Part shown: positions 31,232 to 40,200 of the stretch, piece by piece
How the letters are laid out: the number at the start of each line of letters is the position of its first letter
Position numbering within the stretch: the stretch's first letter is position 1
NCBI GenBank assembly: GCA_019873645.1
Contig: JAIOAX010000001.1
Coordinates: forward strand, 186,001-250,000
DNA length: 64,000 nucleotides
Source: Chloroflexota bacterium
GTDB lineage: Bacteria; Chloroflexota; Anaerolineae; B4-G1; SLSP01
Reading direction: 5' to 3'
Notes under the pieces: model-generated
The model's database searches: none
What the model was told of the DNA's origin: nothing
What the model saw: the letters and a program-made list of their open reading frames with translations, nothing else
Position numbers and translations under genes: made by a program

Positions 31232-33480
31232 AACCCAAACCGCTGTTCATCCTGCTGCTCGCCTTTGCCCTGCTGGTGTGTCTGCACAATGCCAGCACGC
31301 CCGTCTTTGAGGCGCCGGACGAGGTCTGGCATCACGCCTACGTGCGCTGGCTGGCGCAGGGGAACGGCCTGCCGGCGATGGACAACGACGCGAGCGGTGC
31401 CAATCAGGAGGTCGCGCAGCCGCCGCTGTATTACGCCGTCGCGGCGCTATTCAACGCGCCCTTCAAGCACGCCGACCCGAATACCCTCATTTGGGGCAAT
31501 CCGGGATTCAGCTATCAGGCGTCGGGCACGGTCCCCGACAACAAAAACTGGCTCATCCACACGTCCCAGGAAGCCTGGCCGTGGCGCGGCGCAGCGTTGA
31601 GCATCCACGTGACACGCCTAGCTTCACTGCTCTTCGGCCTGCTGACGGTGACGGCGACATGGGGATTGGGCTACGAGACCTTCGGCGATCGGCGCGGCGC
31701 GCGGGTTGCCGCCATGCTGGTCGCTTTCCATCCGCAGTTCGTCTTCATGTGCAGCGTCATCAGTAACGACAGCGCGGCGGCCGCGCTCTCGACGGCGGCG
31801 CTGTGGGCGGTCGCCCGCCTGGCGCGACGCGGCCTGAGCCTGCGACGCGCTGTTGCCTGTGGCCTGCTGGTCGGCCTGGCAGCGCTGACCAAGACCAGCG
31901 CGCTGTTGCTGTTGCCCATAGCGGGATTAGCGTTGCTGTGGACAGGGGTGCGTCGTTCGGCAGGGAGAAGGCCCATCCTGGCGTGCGGTGCGGCATTCAT
32001 CGTGGCGGCAGTCCTTGTCGGCGGATGGTGGTATGGGCGCAACGGCGTGCTCTACGGTGACCTGCTCGGCATCTCCAACCACACCAACACGCCTTGGGGA
32101 CGCCCGGCACCCGTATCCCTGCTGGAACTGTGGCCGGAGATGCCGCGTCTGGTGTATTCTTTCTGGGCGGCCTACGGCTGGGGGCATGTGACGTGGCCGG
32201 CATGGGTTTATTGGGGACTCACTTTGGGCACCCTTGCCGTATTCATCCGCAGCCTGTGGCTTATGGCGCGCACAACAAAGGCAAGCCAGGCAATGAACAA
32301 CCGGCGCGAGGCGCAAACTTACCTGATGATTCTTATGCTTTCTCTGCTCTGGTGCGGGGGCATCGGTGCGGCGCTACTCCAGTGGATGCGGCAAGTCGAA
32401 GCGCCTCACGGGCGGCTGCTCTTCCCGGCCCTCGGCGCATGGGCGCTGCTTGTGGCGAACGGGTTCAGGGGGCAAGGGGCAAGGAGCAGGGGGCAGGGAC
32501 TCTCCCTCTTCACGCTCGCGCTTTTCACCCTCACGGCATTGGCGCCCGGCGCACGGATTCTGGCGACATTTGCGCCGCCGCGTTTATATGCGCCTGCTCA
32601 GGTGATGAACAAGGTGCGTCCAACAGAGATTGACTACGCGAGACAAGCGCGTCTCATCGGCGTAACCGTAGATACGGAACGCGCCACCCCCGGCGCTGCG
32701 TTCACGGTCAAAGCCTGCTGGGAAGCGCTCACGCCCATACAACGGGATTACACCGTCTTCATCCACCTCATCGGGCCGGAAAACAGCCGCGTTGCCGAAC
32801 GCCATACCTACCCCGGTCTGGGACGCTTCCCCACGTCGCTGTGGCCGGTAGGACGTGCCTTTTGTGACCATTACCGCGTGCCCATCGCCTCCTGGGCCGA
32901 CGCGCCTCTACTTTACCGGCTGGAAGTGGGGCTTTTCGACGCCGAAACTGGCGCGCGCCTGCCCGCGACGCTGGCCGACGGCCATCCATTCGAGCCGCCG
33001 GTTGTCGGCGCGGTCAGCATTGTCCCCGCCGTGACGCCCGACGCTGCACCGGCTCACGCCATCAATGCCACGTTCGGCGAACACATCGCGCTGCGAGGCT
33101 ACGATGGGCCGGCCGTCGCCGCGCCCGGTGAAACCATCACGCTCACCCTGCACTGGGAAGCCCTGCGCGCGCCCGATGGCGACTTCACCGTCTTTGTGCA
33201 TCTCTGGCGTCCGGGAGATTCCGCACCGTTGGCTCAGCACGACAGCTCGCCGCGCGCGGGCTGGTATCCGACGACCGTATGGCAGGCCGGCGACCGGATA
33301 CCCGACGCGCACCCTCTCGCCATCCCCGCCGATCTGCCGCCGGGCGAGTATCCGCTGTGGGTTGGATGGTATCGCGCAACCGATGGTATTCGCCTCCCGG
33401 CCAACGGACCGGAAGGGCGCTATCCCCACGACCTTATGCCCCTGGAAACATTGAGTATCACCCCTTTTCCCCCTCAATAG
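31228..33480 (+). CDS. PMT-like membrane glycosyltransferase with C-terminal beta domains (second of pair)
   Basis: Paralogue of the preceding gene, 750 residues, starting at a GTG that overlaps its stop. The acidic motif is FEAPDEVWHHAYVRWLAQGN, then QEVAQPPLYYAVAALF. Multiple helices extend to about residue 445. The C-terminal half has two beta domains with DYTVFIHLIGPENSRVAERH plus LGRFPTSLWPVG, and FTVFVHLWRPGD plus AGWYPTTVWQAGD. Residues NGFRGQGARSRGQG (about 411-424) come from a G-rich low-complexity repeat placed in a loop between two helices. The pair ends the long glycan operon. Confidence 0.8.
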   Translation: MKPKPLFILLLAFALLVCLHNASTPVFEAPDEVWHHAYVRWLAQGNGLPAMDNDASGANQEVAQPPLYYAVAALFNAPFKHADPNTLIWGNPGFSYQASGTVPDNKNWLIHTSQEAWPWRGAALSIHVTRLASLLFGLLTVTATWGLGYETFGDRRGARVAAMLVAFHPQFVFMCSVISNDSAAAALSTAALWAVARLARRGLSLRRAVACGLLVGLAALTKTSALLLLPIAGLALLWTGVRRSAGRRPILACGAAFIVAAVLVGGWWYGRNGVLYGDLLGISNHTNTPWGRPAPVSLLELWPEMPRLVYSFWAAYGWGHVTWPAWVYWGLTLGTLAVFIRSLWLMARTTKASQAMNNRREAQTYLMILMLSLLWCGGIGAALLQWMRQVEAPHGRLLFPALGAWALLVANGFRGQGARSRGQGLSLFTLALFTLTALAPGARILATFAPPRLYAPAQVMNKVRPTEIDYARQARLIGVTVDTERATPGAAFTVKACWEALTPIQRDYTVFIHLIGPENSRVAERHTYPGLGRFPTSLWPVGRAFCDHYRVPIASWADAPLLYRLEVGLFDAETGARLPATLADGHPFEPPVVGAVSIVPAVTPDAAPAHAINATFGEHIALRGYDGPAVAAPGETITLTLHWEALRAPDGDFTVFVHLWRPGDSAPLAQHDSSPRAGWYPTTVWQAGDRIPDAHPLAIPADLPPGEYPLWVGWYRATDGIRLPANGPEGRYPHDLMPLETLSITPFPPQ
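32460..32502 (+). repeat. In-frame G-rich repeat inside the second PMT-like gene
   Basis: Units GGGGGCAAGGGGCAAGG and AGCAGGGGGCAGGG occur within the coding region at an inter-helix loop; the frame stays open. Confidence 0.7.
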
Positions 33481-33492
33481 CCTTGTCGCATG

Positions 33493-33641
33493 GGCGCATT
33501 TCAACTTCGACAAATCTTGCTGTGGCCGGTCTTTGACCGCGCCACTGTGGGATCAGTCGCTGCGCAGGCGCGGTCTGGAGACCGGCCTGAGCATTACCCG
33601 GTTGTCGTGTCCGATAAGTTGCCCCCGTTCTGAAATGCACC
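33493..33641 (+). repeat. Non-autonomous element with GGTGCATTTCA ends, copy 1
   Basis: 149 bases bounded by GGCGCATTTCA and TGAAATGCACC as inverted ends. Internal hairpins are GTGGCCGGTCTTTGACCGC and GCGCGGTCTGGAGACCGGCC. Other copies are at 42574-42800 and, inverted, 44707-44857, with single ends at 42541, 54171 and 57846. No open frame of note. It occupies most of the 33481-33852 gap. Confidence 0.82.
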
Positions 33642-33852
33642 TTGGCGCAGCGTTCGCAACTTTCTTCGTAATTGAGACGTATGGTATTGAAGTGCATAGT
33701 TTGTAAGTAACGGCTCAAGTAAGATGAGAATTTCAACTACGACTTGCGCGAATTTTCGCTAATGTTTTAGCAACTACCTTGACACAGATACATTTTTAAA
33801 AGATTCGCGTAAATCGGCGTGATTAGCGGTTTATTTTCAAGGAGGCAACCCA
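33642..33852. other. Spacer without a recognised gene
   Basis: No credible coding region. It contains TTGACA at 33779-33784 without a convincing -10, a short AGATTCGCGTAAATCGGCG repeat (about 33800-33825) related to the one near 50025, and an AAGGAGG ribosome site just before the next ATG. Confidence 0.6.
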
Positions 33853-34389
33853 ATGACACATTCCAAAAGATCAAGCATCACCTCGGGGCTGGTGTTGATT
33901 CTTATCGGCGGCGTACTGCTGGCTTTACAGGTGTTTCCCGGCCTGAGCGCCTGGTTCAATTTCACGTTTACCTGGCCGATGATCATCATTTTCATCGCCT
34001 TGGGGATGCTGGTCATCGGGCTGCTGAGCGGCTCACCGGATATGGCAATTCCCGCCTGCGTCATTGGAGGGATCGGGGGAATCCTCTATTTCCAAAATGC
34101 CGGCCGCCTGACGTGGCAGAGTTGGGCTTATCTGTGGACGTTGCTCCCCGGCTTTTCCGGCGTAGGCACCCTAATCGCCGGTCTGATTAACTGGAAACGT
34201 AAGCAGATCGGCGACGGGCTGGAAAGCATCCTTGTCAGCGTTGTGCTCTTCACCATTTTTGGATCGCTGTTTGGCAACCTCCTGGGATACTTCCCCTTCA
34301 AAGTGTATCTGCCTTTTGCACTCATTGCCCTGGGCGTGTTCTTGTTCATTCGGGAACTGGTGCGTCCTGTGAAGCGCGTCGAAAGATAG
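33853..34389 (+). CDS. LiaF-like membrane protein 1 (no soluble domain)
   Basis: 178 residues and about five membrane helices. The first pair, SGLVLILIGGVLLALQVFPG and TWPMIIIFIALGMLVIGLL, matches the LiaI/LiaF-like transmembrane region (PF18917 pattern: hydrophobic hairpin with a Trp-Pro between helices). A second half with VYLPFALIALGVFLFIREL repeats the theme. Strong ribosome site AAGGAGG. First of four tandem genes with this N-terminal region. Role unknown; the family is tied to envelope-stress sensing in Firmicutes. Confidence 0.7.
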   Translation: MTHSKRSSITSGLVLILIGGVLLALQVFPGLSAWFNFTFTWPMIIIFIALGMLVIGLLSGSPDMAIPACVIGGIGGILYFQNAGRLTWQSWAYLWTLLPGFSGVGTLIAGLINWKRKQIGDGLESILVSVVLFTIFGSLFGNLLGYFPFKVYLPFALIALGVFLFIRELVRPVKRVER

Positions 34390-34398
34390 GAGATCACC

Positions 34399-35196
34399 AT
34401 GTACAACAAGCGTTTGTTTTGGGGTGTGATTTTAGTCGTCATCGGTATCTTGCTGCTGCTGGATAATTTGGGCGTGCTCGCGCCGCTGCGTATCAGCTTC
34501 AAGCAGTTGCTCTTCCCGTTAGCTCTCATTGGCTTTGGCGCATGGATCCTGTGGGTCTCAACCCATGGGCAGGTCACCTTCGCCACCGAGGAAGTGAGCA
34601 TCCCTCTTGAAGCCGATGAGGCACAGGTAAACATTGACTTCGGGGCCGGCGAATTGATCGTGGCCGGAGGCGCGCCTGCCGCAACGCTACTCAGCGGCAG
34701 TTTCGACGGCGTCGAATATCGCGTTGCCAGCACAGATGGCGTCCAGCGCGTGCATCTGACCTCCCCGATGTTGAACTTTCCCCACTGGAATTTCGGCGTC
34801 GCGTCCCATCGCCGTTGGACAGTGGCGCTCAATCCCAATGTGCGGTTGTCCCTGGGGGTCAAAACCGGCGCGTGCGATACCCGGCTTGACCTGCGTGACC
34901 TGCGCGTCTCGCGGCTTAACGTCGAGACCGGCGCAAGCTCCACCCATATCATCGCGCCTGCGCACGCCGGCTACACCGAGATACGTGGATCAAGCGGTGC
35001 GGCTTCCATCAACATTGAGATTCCAGAGGGCGTCGCCGCGCGTATCCATGTCAGCAGCGCGCTATCCAGCGTCACCGTAGACCAGGGACGTTTTCCAAAC
35101 ATCGGCGGGGAATATCGCTCTCCAGATTATGAAACGGCCGCCAACACAGTGGATATCCGGCTCGAAGGGGGCGTCGGGACGTTTAGTATTCAGTAG
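34399..35196 (+). CDS. LiaF-like membrane protein 2 with toast-rack beta domain
   Basis: 265 residues. The N-terminal two-helix module (WGVILVVIGILLLLDNLG, then LLFPLALIGFGAWILWV) is followed by an extracytoplasmic beta-solenoid-like domain (about 65-265) with repeated V-x-I-x-x-G-x-G patterns: VNIDFGAGELIVAGG, LSLGVKTGACDTRLDL, SRLNVETGASSTHI and INIEIPEGVAARIHV. This resembles the LiaF C-terminal and DUF2807/DUF4097-type domains. Nine bases after gene 1, with AGGAGA as ribosome site. Confidence 0.72.
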   Translation: MYNKRLFWGVILVVIGILLLLDNLGVLAPLRISFKQLLFPLALIGFGAWILWVSTHGQVTFATEEVSIPLEADEAQVNIDFGAGELIVAGGAPAATLLSGSFDGVEYRVASTDGVQRVHLTSPMLNFPHWNFGVASHRRWTVALNPNVRLSLGVKTGACDTRLDLRDLRVSRLNVETGASSTHIIAPAHAGYTEIRGSSGAASINIEIPEGVAARIHVSSALSSVTVDQGRFPNIGGEYRSPDYETAANTVDIRLEGGVGTFSIQ

Positions 35197-35203
35197 TCGG
35201 GGC

Positions 35204-35243
35204 GTGAGAACGTTTGAACGTTCCAACGTTCAAACGTTCTCAC
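35204..35243 (+). repeat. Perfect 19-bp inverted repeat between LiaF-like genes 2 and 3
   Basis: GTGAGAACGTTTGAACGTT, a two-base CC centre, and its exact complement. It can form a very stable hairpin but has no following T-run, so it is not a classical terminator. It belongs to the AACGTT spacer family seen at 6763 and 10522. Confidence 0.9.
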
Positions 35244-35264
35244 GTTATTACAGGGAGGTGAGCT

Positions 35265-35897
35265 ATGAAGCATCTCGAATCCAGAATCTTTTGGGGCATC
35301 GTTCTTATCGCCGCAGGAGTTTTGTTCCTTCTGCAAAACCTGGGGTTGCCGATACTTGACAATCTCTGGCCGCTGGTCTTCGGCGTGGCGGGGTTGGTGT
35401 TCCTGTATTATTTCTTAACTGAACGTCATAACTGGTGGGCAGCCATTCCGGGACTGACATTGTTGGGCTTGAGCGCGCTCATCGCGTTCGAGCGGCTCTT
35501 CCCCAAAGCGCATGACAACTGGGGCGCAGCCATCTTTATGGCGAGTCTCAGCTTAAGCTTCCTGGCCGTTTATGTGCGCACGGCGGCCCAACAGTGGTGG
35601 GCGATCATCCCGGCAGGCGTGCTTGGAGCGCTTGCCATGCTCATCGGTTTTGAGCCGTATATGCCGGGTGGCGTCTTTGCGGCGCTATTCCTGCTCAGCA
35701 TCGCGGCAACTTTTGCGCTGGTGTACCTGTTGCCCACGCCGACCGGACGCATGCGTTGGGCAGCCTATCCGGCAGTGATCGTTGGCGGCGTCGGCCTCTT
35801 CGTCTTGATCGGCGCGACGTGGTTGAGCCGGGTGCTTGTGCCACTCGCCATCATTGCCTTTGGCGTCTATCTGCTCTTGCGACGCCGTGAAGAGTGA
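35265..35897 (+). CDS. LiaF-like membrane protein 3 (multi-helix)
   Basis: 210 residues. It starts with the same hairpin module: WGIVLIAAGVLFLLQNLGLP, then NLWPLVFGVAGLVFLYYFL. Six or more helices follow, with no soluble domain; it ends with a basic tail (LLLRRREE). Preceded by GGGAGGTG. The segment WWAIIPAGVLGALAMLIGF repeats WWAAIPGLTLLGLSALIAF, so the protein itself is an internal duplication. Confidence 0.7.
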   Translation: MKHLESRIFWGIVLIAAGVLFLLQNLGLPILDNLWPLVFGVAGLVFLYYFLTERHNWWAAIPGLTLLGLSALIAFERLFPKAHDNWGAAIFMASLSLSFLAVYVRTAAQQWWAIIPAGVLGALAMLIGFEPYMPGGVFAALFLLSIAATFALVYLLPTPTGRMRWAAYPAVIVGGVGLFVLIGATWLSRVLVPLAIIAFGVYLLLRRREE

Positions 35898-35995
35898 AAC
35901 CACGAATCTTCACGAATCTACACGAATTTGGATTTCCATTCGTGAGGATTCGTGTCAATTCGTGGTTTAGATTCGGTCAATTCGTGGTACAAATT
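35896..35995 (+). repeat. ATTCGTG-type low-complexity palindromic spacer
   Basis: CCACGAATCTTCACGAATC and ACACGAATTTGG units are followed by complementary ATTCGTGAGGATTCGTG and CAATTCGTGG units. The spacer folds into a hairpin between genes 3 and 4 of the LiaF-like cluster. Confidence 0.75.
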
Positions 35996-36017
35996 TGTAG
36001 TCTGAGGGAGAAAAGGT

Positions 36018-36920
36018 ATGGAAAAAGAGGGACGGCAATTTAAGCTGGTAGGGCCGACAATCCTGATCGGCATCGGCATTATCTTGTTGTTAAACAACCT
36101 GGGGTATCTGAATTGGAGCTTTTGGGACATACTCAGTCTCTGGCCGATCCTGCTGATTGCGGCCGGATTGGAAATATTGATAGGCAAGCGATCGGCAATC
36201 GGTTCATTCATCGCAGCGTTGATCGTGTTGGGGCTGCTCATCGGCGGTGTGTGGCTCATCGGGGTGGCCGACGGTGTGCGTACCTCCGCTCAATCCATCA
36301 CCATCAGCGAGCCGCGTGACGGCACCAAGTCGGCGCAGGTGACGCTCGCCCCGGACGTGGCGCAACTCAATATCAAAGCGTTGAACGATTCCGGCAACTT
36401 TGTCGAGGGCATGGTAGAGCAGCGGGACAACGAGAAAGTGATCCAGGACTTTAGCGGCGGGACGCCGGCCCGTTTGATCCTCAAAACAACCGGCGGGGCA
36501 AGTGGCAAAAGGATCGGCCCCAGCCGCCATTACACCTGGGACCTGGCCTTCCACCCCGAGGTAGCCCTGGATCTCAACATTGACGCCGGCGTCGGCGATA
36601 TGAACCTCGACCTGAGTGAGCTGATGCTTGATGCCGTCAACATCAACTTTGGAGTCGGCGATTTACTGCTTAAGCTCCCCCCAAATGGCGATTGTAACAT
36701 CAGCATTGACGGCGGTGTTGGTATGGTAGTTATCGAAGTGCCGGCCGGACTGGCCGTACGTATCCAAAGCGATACCGCCATCGTTGCGTCGGACATGCCG
36801 CAGGGTTACACGAAAGTCAATAACCGTTACACCTCACCGGGGTACGATAAGGCCGAGGCGCGCATAGACATCCGTGTTGGACTGGGCGTCGGCAATCTCA
36901 TGGTGCGAGAAATTCCATAA
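36018..36920 (+). CDS. LiaF-like membrane protein 4 with toast-rack beta domain
   Basis: 300 residues. N-terminal module GPTILIGIGIILLLNNLGYL and LSLWPILLIAAGLEILIG, a third helix (AALIVLGLLIGGVWLIG), then an extracytoplasmic domain (about 95-300) with regularly spaced LNIDAGVGDMNLDL, VNINFGVGDLLLKL, ISIDGGVGMVVIEV and IDIRVGLGVGNLMV turns. This is the longest of the four and the clearest match to the LiaF C-terminal/DUF2154 kind of fold. A 16-bp hairpin lies 20 bases downstream of the stop. Confidence 0.74.
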   Translation: MEKEGRQFKLVGPTILIGIGIILLLNNLGYLNWSFWDILSLWPILLIAAGLEILIGKRSAIGSFIAALIVLGLLIGGVWLIGVADGVRTSAQSITISEPRDGTKSAQVTLAPDVAQLNIKALNDSGNFVEGMVEQRDNEKVIQDFSGGTPARLILKTTGGASGKRIGPSRHYTWDLAFHPEVALDLNIDAGVGDMNLDLSELMLDAVNINFGVGDLLLKLPPNGDCNISIDGGVGMVVIEVPAGLAVRIQSDTAIVASDMPQGYTKVNNRYTSPGYDKAEARIDIRVGLGVGNLMVREIP

Positions 36921-36940
36921 AGTCATAGAAGCATTTTATG

Positions 36941-36993
36941 GAAACCGGCTGAGGCCAAAATGTACGTTGTGTATACCGGCCTCAGCCGGTTTC
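36941..36993 (+). terminator. Hairpin downstream of the LiaF-like cluster
   Basis: GAAACCGGCTGAGGCC (36941-36956) and its exact complement (36978-36993) are separated by 21 bases. The stem is 16 bp and perfect. There is no long T-run after it, so it may be a processing or stability hairpin instead of an intrinsic terminator. Confidence 0.6.
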
Positions 36994-37220
36994 TGGTTGT
37001 CGTCTGTGGGGATTGTTAAGTCCTTGTTAAACTTTTTGCCATAACCTGCATTTTGTGCTATTATAATGATAACCTGACCATTCAAGCCCGGCACCGCTGA
37101 CTATCTTAGCAGCAGACATGTCCCAATTCCTCAAAATGCCTTTCGACTTTGCAATAAATTACTGTCTGCAAATCAAATTCATTAAATTTCACTGAGTTAA
37201 TGTAAGAAAGGAGTTCACTT
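36994..37220. other. Leader region of the giant secreted protein
   Basis: No coding signal. TATAAT lies near 37061-37066 in CTATTATAATG with only weak -35 candidates (TTGCCA is 20 bases away). AAAGGAG at 37207-37213 is the ribosome site for the next gene. This gives a leader of about 150 bases. Confidence 0.45.
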
Positions 37221-40200
37221 ATGGTGAAGCCCTTACCACGCTTGTTCCTCGTTATTGCTCTAGGTGTGGGCACGTTAGCCTTGTTGTTGATTACGCTTAC
37301 CCCCTCATTACAGGCAGCGCCATCCCGCTACGATTTCACCCCCGGCACCCAACTGACGCCGTTGGGCGCCGGCCAATCCACCGATCTCACCCGCCGCAAT
37401 GCCTACAAGGCGTTGTGGGAAGCCCTGTACGGGCACAATACTGCCGACCTGGCCTGGACGGTGATCACCACAACCGTGAACGGCCAGGATTACGCCCCCG
37501 GCGCCGTCATCGGCGAGCTGCGGGGCAATTTTAACCGGCTGAACGCCAGCGGCCCCTTCAGCACAGCACGCGCCCTCGCGCTCCATCCGCGCCGGGTGGC
37601 GCTCTACGCCGGCAGCGTGCGCGATGAATACGACCAGCTTGTCGTCTGGGAGAGGCTCAACTTCGAGCAACTGTTCCGCGTTTACCTGGGGTGCGAGCTT
37701 CCCCCCGCGGTGGCGGGATCAGGCGGAGGTGGATGCCCTTACTTCGACACGCTCACCGAGACGCACATGATCTCCAATTTGAGTGATTACGACGTGCTCA
37801 TTCTGCCCGCCATCCGCGTGGGCTATGTTGATGAAGTCGTCGCCGCATTGGGAAGTGAGGGACTGAGTGCCATCGCCGACTTTGTGCGCGGCGGCGGTTT
37901 TCTCTATGCCCAGGCGGACGCCGCTTACATCGCCGAGGCGGCCGGCCTGCTCCCCGAAGGTACCGTCAATCTTGGCGCCCGCGTGACCGATCCCGATAAT
38001 GTCGGACAGTTAAACGTTCTGCTGCCCGATCATCCGCTGGCTTTCTCCTGGCTTGCCAACGCCACCTACGTCCTCAACGAACCCGCGATCTTCGCCGGCA
38101 CCGCCTTGAGCGTCGTCGCCCGCTTTGCCGATACCTCGCGCCCCGGCTCCGTCGCCATCGGCGTTGCTCAGGTCGGCGATGGACGGGTGGTGTTGTTCAA
38201 CGGCCATCCGTCCGATGACGTGGCCTACCATCCGCAGGTGCTGGATGCGCTCCTGTGGGCCATGGGCGAACGCGCCGGTCTCTATGGGACGCTGTGGGGA
38301 TGCCCCGCGGCTGCGCCTCTTGCCATCGGCTGCGACACCATCCCCGCCTACGAAGCCGGTGTGCCCATCGCCATCACGACCACTTTCAAAAACACCTGGG
38401 ATGGGCCGCTGACCGATATCGTCATCACCGAGACGCTACAGCGCGGCTTCACGACGACCCTGGATTCCATCACCCCGGCGCCCACCGCCTTGATGACCGA
38501 CGCCGGTGTCACCACCATCGTGTGGACGTTGCCGCAAGCGTCGCCCGGCGCCACGCACTTCACTTACCTCGCCTATACCACCGCGCCTTCCGGCACGGTC
38601 GGGACGGCGTTGGTCAGCACGGCCAAAGCCACTTACACCGATCCTTTCCATCTCACTCAGAACCATCCGGCCGGTCTCCCCCGCGCGCTGACGCGCAACG
38701 CCTTGCAGGTCAAATCGCTGATGGGCGCGCGGCTGGTGGGCGACCGCGATATCGAACTGGATGGCCTCTACCCGCTCCCCGCCGAGGGTTACTACTTCGA
38801 CATCGCGCTGACGCTGGAAAACAAAGAGGAAACCGGCGCGCAGAATGTCGTCATCACCGATGTGGTGGCGCTGCTCTCCCCCATTGTGGATGTGGACGAT
38901 CAGCGGCTTGTCCCCCATGTCATCGCCGATTCCTGGGGTCTCAGCACGACCGATTCGCTCTCGCAGACGCTGTTCGCGCTGAACGAGATTTTCTTCTATG
39001 AGACGCCCGTTCCCGTTTATCCGCTGCCGGTGGCGATGGACGGCGTGCCCACCGTAACCACCGGCGTCTTCTACACGCTTCCAACATGGGAAAACGGCCC
39101 GCGCCTGGTCTACACCTACACCGGCAACTTCACCACGACGCCGGGGCTGTCTAACTCCGTCACCATCCCGCCGGAATACGCGGCCTACATCACCGTCACG
39201 GCCGAGGGCGACATCGTTTTGCCGGCGCTGCGCATGGTGTGGGATTTCGGCGCGCTGCCCGCCTACGATTATCAGGAGCCGGCGGCGCGCTACGGCATCT
39301 TCAGCCATGAGCTGTTCAGCCGCACGGTCTCCTTTGCCAGCGATCCGGTCAACCCTAGTTTGGTGATGAAGGGCGGCGGCGGTTCCGTCTACACCAACCT
39401 GGGCGGACATCCCATCCCCTATCACGAGTACCTGTCCAGCGGCGTCGTCCATATCCCTGTGGCGCCGGAGCTGCCGCGCGTGACCTATCGGGACATCTGG
39501 GAACGTGAGCAGGTCATGGAATTGCGCACCGTTTTCTACGACATCGTGCCCTTCCCGCCACCGGAATACCACGCCGTCGTCAACACCACCTTCGAGCTGC
39601 GCGCCGACCGCGACGGCGACGGCCTGGGAGATACGCGCGTCCTGGAGTTCCCCGCCCGCGAGGGCGCCGATCTGACGCTGTATCTCAAGTCCTGGTCCAA
39701 CTTCGATCCGCTGATGCCGCCGCTGCGCCAGGATGAAACGCTCATCGCCCAGGGGATGTTCCGGGGATTGGGTTTCGCGCTTGAACCGAAGCAAAACTCC
39801 TGGTGGGATTCGTGGCGTTCGCCGGAACTGCAAGGCGTAGCCGGCGCGACGGTGCTCACCGACATTGTCAGCGTGCCGGCCTACGACTATCTCTACTTCC
39901 AGCAATACCTGGAAAGCCAGAAACGCGAGGGCATCTACATCAGCGCGACCCTCAGCACGTACCCCAATCTCCACCGCGAAGGCGTGATGAAGATTGACGA
40001 CGGAGCGCGCTTCGTCTATCACCAGAAGGCCGTCGGCCCCAACCGCTACGAAGTCTACGACGCGCACGTACAGGCCGTGTTCGGTCTCTCGGCGGATGCG
40101 CAGGTGCACAAAGCCGTTGCGCCGACGCTGGTGGCGACGTTCGATGATCAGATGTACCATTTGCTGCGCATCGAAGACCCGTGGGACCCGCGCTGCGTGG

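Noticed and set aside
35204..35243. Intrinsic terminator between LiaF-like genes 2 and 3
   Set aside because: The stem is perfect but no T-run follows, and the next gene has the same direction and role. Listed as a repeat instead.
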